Positions 59,840-64,000 of a stretch of DNA of 64,000 nt are shown piece after piece. The translations under genes were made by a program, and so were the position numbers. The stretch covers positions 26,887-90,886 of the forward strand of contig JAOZHO010000049.1 of assembly GCA_026014875.1 (NCBI GenBank), read 5' to 3'. The notes below the pieces were generated by a model, which saw nothing but the letters and a program-made list of their open reading frames with translations, was not told the DNA's origin and ran no database searches. The stretch comes from Candidatus Bathyarchaeota archaeon. Its GTDB lineage: Archaea > Thermoproteota > Bathyarchaeia > TCS64. Numbering within the stretch: position 1 is the first letter of the stretch; each line of letters opens with the position of its first letter.

Positions 59840-61047
59840 TAACTGAAGTAAAAGTTAAAGAAATTGACTATGGAGCCAGATACCTCTATCCTAGTAGAAG
59901 AATAGAGATTAAAACAACAAATAATAGTATCATAACACCAACTAGAGCAGCAACATCCTATGAATTTGGCCAAAAGACGAAAGTGCCCGCGGATATGCCA
60001 ATAAAAAATCAAACCACTATTGATGTTGAAAATTTGAATTATACAAGGCTAACCAAATTCTTGCAGACAAATGATTATTATACAAAGTTAATGAGAAAAA
60101 TCGAATTAAATAACCGTTTATCCCAATACTCTGATTTGAATCTAGTCTTAATGAGACCAACAATCTCTCCAAAACGTGATAAAAAAACGAGAGAAATCCT
60201 TCAAGAGTCTCCGATGACTCTCTTAACAAATAATCATAGCCTTAGGGACAGGTTTATCAGATTTATTATTAAAATTCAGCAAGACCTTGGTTTAAATCCT
60301 ATAACAATTCCCTTTCTAGATCTGTCCATCCAAACCTACAAAGAGGTTACTGTTCAAATCGCAAAAAGCTTAGAACGTATTAATCGGCAACCTTTGTTTT
60401 TCCTCGATATGAAATATGCTGAGTTTGAAGCGGCACTTGATTGGATCGTAAACGAACTGCAGTCCAATGCCGTTGGCTTATATCATAAAGCGCACAGAAC
60501 GGTTCCATTAAACTTCGATGTATTGTCCCGATATGTCGATAAAGATGTGGCGTTTATTTCGGCTCAAGTTAGGAGATATGATCCTAGCCATGAGGATATT
60601 TCGACGATGCATTATCTCCCCTTCCTAGGAAACGATTTGTATGCGGTTGCTACCCCCCAACCTTTTGGTGTTAGAGAGACCGATTCCGGAATAGGGGTGA
60701 AAGATCGTTTAAGATCCATTAGACTCTTTGACAAAGATAGCTTATGCTTAAAACGAATAAGAGGGGCATCATCAATTATCGATGAATTAGAATATGAATA
60801 CCGGAGCGATTCCTCGATTACCGATATTCTACGAAATTATCACGAAGCAAACACTGATGCTGATAAATTAACGGTATTAAGAGCTTTTTCAAAAATTAGT
60901 GAACTCAAAGATAGCTCATCAGAATTCATCAATTTACAAGAGTACGTAAAGCAAGGATCAACTAGAGATTATGTGCAAGAAAAGCAGGTTTTACAAAAGA
61001 CTCTACAAGACGTAGCGGGACCCCAAGCAAAATTCAATCATATTTAG
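59836..61047 (+). CDS. Unrecognised alpha/beta protein of the island operon
   Basis: 403 residues from ATG 59836, which overlaps the preceding stop (ATGA). Family unknown to me. Features: GARYLYPSRRIEIKTTNNSI at the start, then alternating helices and strands including NRQPLFFLDMKYAEFEAALD, KDVAFISAQVRRYDPSHED and GNDLYAVATPQPFGVRE, which could form a TIM-like barrel. The C-terminal 90 residues are helical and charged. No signal peptide or membrane segment. Possibly the effector or enzyme of the trio, with the zinc-ribbon and YwgA-like proteins as partners. Confidence 0.7.
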   Translation: MITEVKVKEIDYGARYLYPSRRIEIKTTNNSIITPTRAATSYEFGQKTKVPADMPIKNQTTIDVENLNYTRLTKFLQTNDYYTKLMRKIELNNRLSQYSDLNLVLMRPTISPKRDKKTREILQESPMTLLTNNHSLRDRFIRFIIKIQQDLGLNPITIPFLDLSIQTYKEVTVQIAKSLERINRQPLFFLDMKYAEFEAALDWIVNELQSNAVGLYHKAHRTVPLNFDVLSRYVDKDVAFISAQVRRYDPSHEDISTMHYLPFLGNDLYAVATPQPFGVRETDSGIGVKDRLRSIRLFDKDSLCLKRIRGASSIIDELEYEYRSDSSITDILRNYHEANTDADKLTVLRAFSKISELKDSSSEFINLQEYVKQGSTRDYVQEKQVLQKTLQDVAGPQAKFNHI

Positions 61048-61108
61048 CTGCTCAAGTAAAGATACCCCCGCTGGAACACACCGAAGCACACTTGGGCGCG
61101 CGCACGTT

Positions 61109-61744
61109 TTATTTTATTTTCAAAAACATTCCACAATTAGGGCATATTGTAGCCCCGCTATCATTTTTCATTTTGCAGTTAGGGCATATAGGTTTTAACA
61201 ATGAAGATATTATCCCCGCTCCAACACCTATCACAGCCACTGTTGCGAGAACATCCCAAAAACTAAACCCATTTTGCTCCTCGGGTTCGTCCTTTTCAAT
61301 CCAATATCCAAAGTTTTCATATCCCTTATCGTCCACCCAATCATAAACGGGAAACAATTCGGAAAACGTATTTTCACCATCCACAAATCCAAAATCCAAA
61401 TCTCCAGCCCAATCAGTTTCGCTATTCTGATTTTTTAAGTTATGAATGCGCACTCCAATAATGTCATTTCCTTTTTCCAGACTTTTTTCTATTTCATATC
61501 TAACCCATTTTCGACTCGATGTTTCCGCACCAATTAATACAGCAGTGACCGAAGTCCCCTTCAAGTTGCGACCAATCCAGTTTTTTATTGCAGAATCGCC
61601 TCTACTCTCAATCTGCTCCCTAGTAGCTGCATCCCAAAATCCAGCCGCCTCTCTATCAGGTTTCGTTAACCATGAATTCCGAACCTGAGACACACGCCAA
61701 ATATCTCGTTCGTAATGGAAACTGAAAAACACTCTACGAGCCAT
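61109..61744 (-). CDS. ThsB-like TIR protein fused to membrane helix and zinc ribbon
   Basis: 211 residues. Residues 1-120 are a TIR-like (MTH538/ThsB, PF08937-type) domain: ARRVFFSFHYERDIWRVSQV, AIKNWIGRNLKGTSVTAVLI, GAETSSRKWVRYEIEKSLEK, NDIIGVRIHNLKN. The Glu in WVRYEIEKS is where TIR enzymes have their catalytic Glu. A hydrophobic helix (VLATVAVIGVGAGIISSLL) and a C-terminal zinc ribbon (CPNCKMKNDSGATICPNCG) follow. ATG 61744 is used rather than TTG 61750. It lies 44 bases behind the first TIR gene, same strand. ThsB-type TIRs make cyclic ADP-ribose signals from NAD in Thoeris defence. Confidence 0.85.
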   Translation of the reverse strand: MARRVFFSFHYERDIWRVSQVRNSWLTKPDREAAGFWDAATREQIESRGDSAIKNWIGRNLKGTSVTAVLIGAETSSRKWVRYEIEKSLEKGNDIIGVRIHNLKNQNSETDWAGDLDFGFVDGENTFSELFPVYDWVDDKGYENFGYWIEKDEPEEQNGFSFWDVLATVAVIGVGAGIISSLLKPICPNCKMKNDSGATICPNCGMFLKIK

Positions 61745-61788
61745 TTTCAATATTTATTGGATGTAGGAATTATTAAAGATAAATAATA

Positions 61789-62277
61789 TTACTTACCTGC
61801 TTTTTCTGCTGCCTTTTCTATCCATTTTCCAAGGTTAGTATAACCGCCTTGATCGACATAATCATAGGTCGGATATAGCTCGGATAACCGTATTTTTTTA
61901 CCATCTCTAGTAACATAGAACTGTTCAAAAGGATTTTTTCCTTTTACATCTGTTTTTTTCTCTTTATCATTTACCTTATGGATGTAAACGCCTAGCATCC
62001 CATTACCCTTTGAATGGCTTTTCTTTATCTCATACTTGACCCATTTTCTTCCTGACGTTTCTTTTCCTATTAATACTACAGTGACGGATGACCCCTTTAG
62101 TGCATCATCGATCCATTTTGAAATTACAGCATCGCCCTTTTTCTTTATTTCTTCCCATTTTGCATGATCCCAATAACCTGCATCGTCAATGTCTTTGAAA
62201 GCTCCGCTATTTCTTACCTGCCCCGCTCTCCAATTGTCTCGTTCAAAATGAAAGCTGAAAAACACTCTTCGTGCCAT
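61789..62277 (-). CDS. ThsB-like TIR-domain protein
   Basis: 162 residues consisting of one TIR-like domain: ARRVFFSFHFERDNWRAGQV, RNSGAFKDIDDAGYWDHAKW, VISKWIDDALKGSSVTVVLI, GKETSGRKWVKYEIKKSHSK, GMLGVYIHKVND. It is clearly paralogous to the protein encoded downstream and keeps the candidate catalytic Glu (KYEIKKS). The C-terminal KIRLSELYPTYDYVDQGGYT region is shared in outline (ELFPVYDWVDDKGYE in the paralogue). ATG 62277. It sits between the membrane protein and the TIR-zinc-ribbon gene, in an operon-like row of low G+C. Confidence 0.88.
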   Translation of the reverse strand: MARRVFFSFHFERDNWRAGQVRNSGAFKDIDDAGYWDHAKWEEIKKKGDAVISKWIDDALKGSSVTVVLIGKETSGRKWVKYEIKKSHSKGNGMLGVYIHKVNDKEKKTDVKGKNPFEQFYVTRDGKKIRLSELYPTYDYVDQGGYTNLGKWIEKAAEKAGK

Positions 62278-62324
62278 CGTAGTTAAATTAAACTTGTAAG
62301 TAATATTAAAAACCTGATGTGGGT

Positions 62325-62735
62325 TTATAAGGCCAGATTTACGACCAGGATTAACACAAATATGACACCATAAAATGGAACAAGTGTTTTGGAAAACATT
62401 ACAGTTATTATCCCATCGACCTCATCGCCAAAACGTTTCTCTGCCTTTAAATTAAATAGACATTCATTGCTGTCAGGCCTGGTGACTATCAACCATTCAT
62501 GCAATGCACGGTAACATTTCTCCAGATGAATGAAATACGCATCAAGAATCCAAAAAACTAGCCAAGGTAAAAATGCTATAATTTTATGGATTGACTGACT
62601 ATTAATCAGCAATGAGACAACTACAAGGGTGACCGTCCATCCTTTAATCATAAAGGAGTTATTTGCCATCCTATCGACAATACTTTGGACCATTTCCAAC
62701 TCCCTGATAAACACTTCAGGATATTCAGTTGCCAT
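62325..62735 (-). CDS. Small multi-pass membrane protein upstream of TIR genes
   Basis: 136 residues: a short helical N-terminus (REMVQSIVDR-like, RMANNSFMIKGW), then membrane segments WTVTLVVVSLLINSQSIHKI, IAFLPWLVFWILDAYFIHLE and C-terminal VPFYGVIFVLILVVNLAL. Between them is a cytoplasmic region of about 45 residues (EKCYRALHEWLIV, RFGDEVDGIITVM). ATG 62735. It is the first gene of the minus-strand row, 47 bases before the first TIR gene. Small membrane proteins next to nucleotide-signalling enzymes often act as killing effectors, so an effector role is inferred. Confidence 0.72.
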   Translation of the reverse strand: MATEYPEVFIRELEMVQSIVDRMANNSFMIKGWTVTLVVVSLLINSQSIHKIIAFLPWLVFWILDAYFIHLEKCYRALHEWLIVTRPDSNECLFNLKAEKRFGDEVDGIITVMFSKTLVPFYGVIFVLILVVNLAL

Positions 62736-62788
62736 TGATTGTTTTCCTCATTCATGATATAAAAAATACTCACACTTCACTAAGAGCG

Positions 62789-62928
62789 AATCTGACCCCG
62801 TTCAGATTTACCTATGGACCCATTTTTATGCATATTTCAGCAGATCCTCGAGCTTCGTCGGAGACGAAGATGCTGTGCTCAGGTTCCATTTTTACTCAAC
62901 AATATTAGCTCGCGCGAGTTCTAATATT
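62789..62928. repeat. Three perfect inverted repeats in 140 bases
   Basis: Within the 319-base gap 62736-63054 lie AATCTGA-N6-TCAGATT (62789-62808), CTTCGTC-GGA-GACGAAG (about 62853-62869) and AATATTAG-CTCGCGCGAG-TT-CTAATATT (62901-62928). The last has a nested palindrome. No ORF is credible. They may be operators of the TIR row, a structured RNA, or ends of the island. The rest of the gap holds the nitroreductase promoter (CTTTTATCG near 63023-63031). Confidence 0.5.
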
Positions 62929-63054
62929 TCCGGGGTCGAATAGAAGGGTTTCATCTTTAGACAATGGGACCATGCGTGCGCCTGATTGGGGGGCTAGAGT
63001 GGAGTTAGGGCACGCGAGAACCCTTTTATCGATTTCCAGCGTTTCATTCAACCC

Positions 63055-63672
63055 ATGAGCGGGAAAACCATGACAGGAAAGGTCCTCGAACTAGCCACCA
63101 GCCGAAAGACCGTGAGAAAGTTCTCTGCGAAGCAGGTATCCATGGATGACATCCTTTACGCACTTGAGACTGCTCGACAGGCACCCTCGGGAGCAAACGG
63201 GCAGCCCTGGAGATTCATCATCATCACCGAGCCCGACCTCAAGAAGCGGATCAGGGACGCCTCGGAGAAGGCCGAGCGGGCCCTCTACACGAAGGTGAAG
63301 GGAGACTTCAAGGACTGGCTGCTGAACCACGGGCTCAGCCACGAGAAACCCTTCCTCGAAGAGGCCCCCCTCCTCATCGCCGTCCTCATGAACCCCTCAG
63401 CCATGTACGCGAAGGAGTCCATCTGGACCGCCATAGGCCACCTCCTCCTCGCCCTGGAGGAACGGGGGCTGAGCACCATCACATACACCCCGTCGAACAC
63501 CAATCTCCCCCTCGCCGAACTCGACGCCCCCCAGGGCCTCAAGCTGGAAGCCATCCTCCCCGTGGGATACTCAGACGACGAGACACCGAAGGAGCCCAAG
63601 AAAGACCTCGAAGAGATAGCCTTCATGAACAGATGGGGCGTAAAGCCAACCCCACCGCACTCGCGAGCATAG
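63055..63672 (+). CDS. Nitroreductase family protein
   Basis: 205 residues, FMN-dependent oxidoreductase fold. Seen: TSRKTVRKFSAKQVSMDDIL, ALETARQAPSGANGQPWRFI (FMN-binding), EEAPLLIAVLMN, SIWTAIGHLLLALEERGLST, and LPVGYSDDETPKEPKKDLEE. The middle is longer than in minimal members. ATG 63055 has CTTTTATCG about 28 bases before it; ATG 63070 is an alternative. The substrate is unknown; family members reduce nitro compounds, flavins or cofactors. Normal high G+C returns here. Confidence 0.9.
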   Translation: MSGKTMTGKVLELATSRKTVRKFSAKQVSMDDILYALETARQAPSGANGQPWRFIIITEPDLKKRIRDASEKAERALYTKVKGDFKDWLLNHGLSHEKPFLEEAPLLIAVLMNPSAMYAKESIWTAIGHLLLALEERGLSTITYTPSNTNLPLAELDAPQGLKLEAILPVGYSDDETPKEPKKDLEEIAFMNRWGVKPTPPHSRA

Positions 63673-64000
63673 ACACGAGCATGCACGCGCAAACGGCAAT
63701 AGTGGACCGGGACCCACGCGCGAAAGAGTTACCCCATCAAAGGGATCACGCTCACATTATCTACTAATTGATCGACGCCGTCCCGCCGATGACGTACCCA
63801 GGCACCAAACGGTCCAACGCCAAGGCGTACCCACACCCAACAACAGACAACGGGAGCCCACCCCCCACAAAGAACCACAACCCAGACGCCCCAACCCCCC
63901 AATCAACCAAAGGAACCCCCAAAACACCCGGAAACCACCACCCGAGCCATTCAGTAGCTGTGCAGGTGCGGTTCAGTGGCAAACCCAACACAAACAAACC
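63673..64000. other. C+A-rich terminal stretch without a credible gene
   Basis: The plus strand is strongly C- and A-rich (runs such as CCACCCCCCACAAAGAACC). The only long ORF (63764-63997, minus) has Gly/Val/Trp-heavy low-complexity composition and looks like an artefact of that skew. No tRNA, repeat or promoter is evident. Confidence 0.5.

Noticed and set aside
63764..63997. 77-codon minus-strand ORF at the window end
   Set aside because: Low-complexity Gly/Val/Trp/Leu composition produced by a C+A-rich plus strand; no ribosome site or promoter.
1..64000. Search for CRISPR arrays and cas genes
   Set aside because: No regularly spaced direct repeats or Cas motifs were seen anywhere in the window.

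Overview
The window is archaeal chromosomal DNA. Much of it is G+C-rich, with clear A+T-rich islands. Archaeal markers include RIO2 kinase, beta-RFAP synthase (MptG), a dihydropteroate-synthase-like protein of the tetrahydromethanopterin type, an archaeal-type ThrRS editing domain, an F420 hydrogenase/dehydrogenase beta-subunit homologue, archaeal SpeH, TATA-like boxes about 25-40 bases before many starts, and many leaderless or GTG/TTG starts. Pterin (H4MPT) and F420-type genes beside a peptide importer, several peptidases and amidohydrolases suggest an anaerobic peptide or amino-acid user, for example a Bathyarchaeia-like lineage. That lineage assignment is inference.

Layout. 1-16 kb is housekeeping and scavenging: glmS (cut by the window start), a cysteine desulfurase, two amidohydrolases, a Nudix hydrolase, an S9-type hydrolase, an amidase with a small partner, an M20 hydrolase, zinc-binding mini-proteins, DinB and SAM decarboxylase. 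16.5-21 kb encodes one giant secreted beta-propeller protein. 21.1-28.4 kb is an accessory region: a frameshifted gene, a VapBC pair whose toxin lacks a normal start codon, a tRNA-Leu 3' fragment, a complete insertion sequence with terminal inverted repeats, a PH-domain/HTH pair, an AbiE-type toxin-antitoxin pair whose antitoxin carries an extra nuclease-like domain, then intact tRNA-Leu(GAG) and tRNA-His(GTG). The tRNA-Leu fragment and the intact tRNA-Leu lie in the same orientation and bracket about 5.7 kb, as expected for an old integrative element. 28.5-32.4 kb holds two MFS exporters around two winged-helix regulators, with an operator-like palindrome cluster.

32.5-44 kb has a nuclease-like DNA-binding protein, an M28 peptidase, decayed genes, small membrane proteins, and a five-gene oligopeptide ABC importer. 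Its binding protein has its lobes in permuted order and its OppC carries an inserted extracytoplasmic domain. 44-58.5 kb returns to core functions: an amidohydrolase remnant, M24 peptidase, HtrA protease, stand-alone ThrRS editing domain, F420-type oxidoreductase, IlvE, flavin reductase, the pterin cluster (DHPS-like, MptG, DUF447), a nucleotidyltransferase, a CitG-family protein, RIO2 and a HypE/AIR-synthase-like protein.

58.6-62.9 kb is a sharply A+T-rich island. A plus-strand trio (zinc-ribbon protein, YwgA/Panacea-like protein, unrecognised protein) faces a minus-strand trio (small multi-pass membrane protein, ThsB-like TIR protein, second TIR protein fused to a membrane segment and zinc ribbon). 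A cluster of perfect inverted repeats follows. This is the best candidate for an undescribed, probably antiviral, system. A nitroreductase gene follows, and the last 330 bases show no credible gene.
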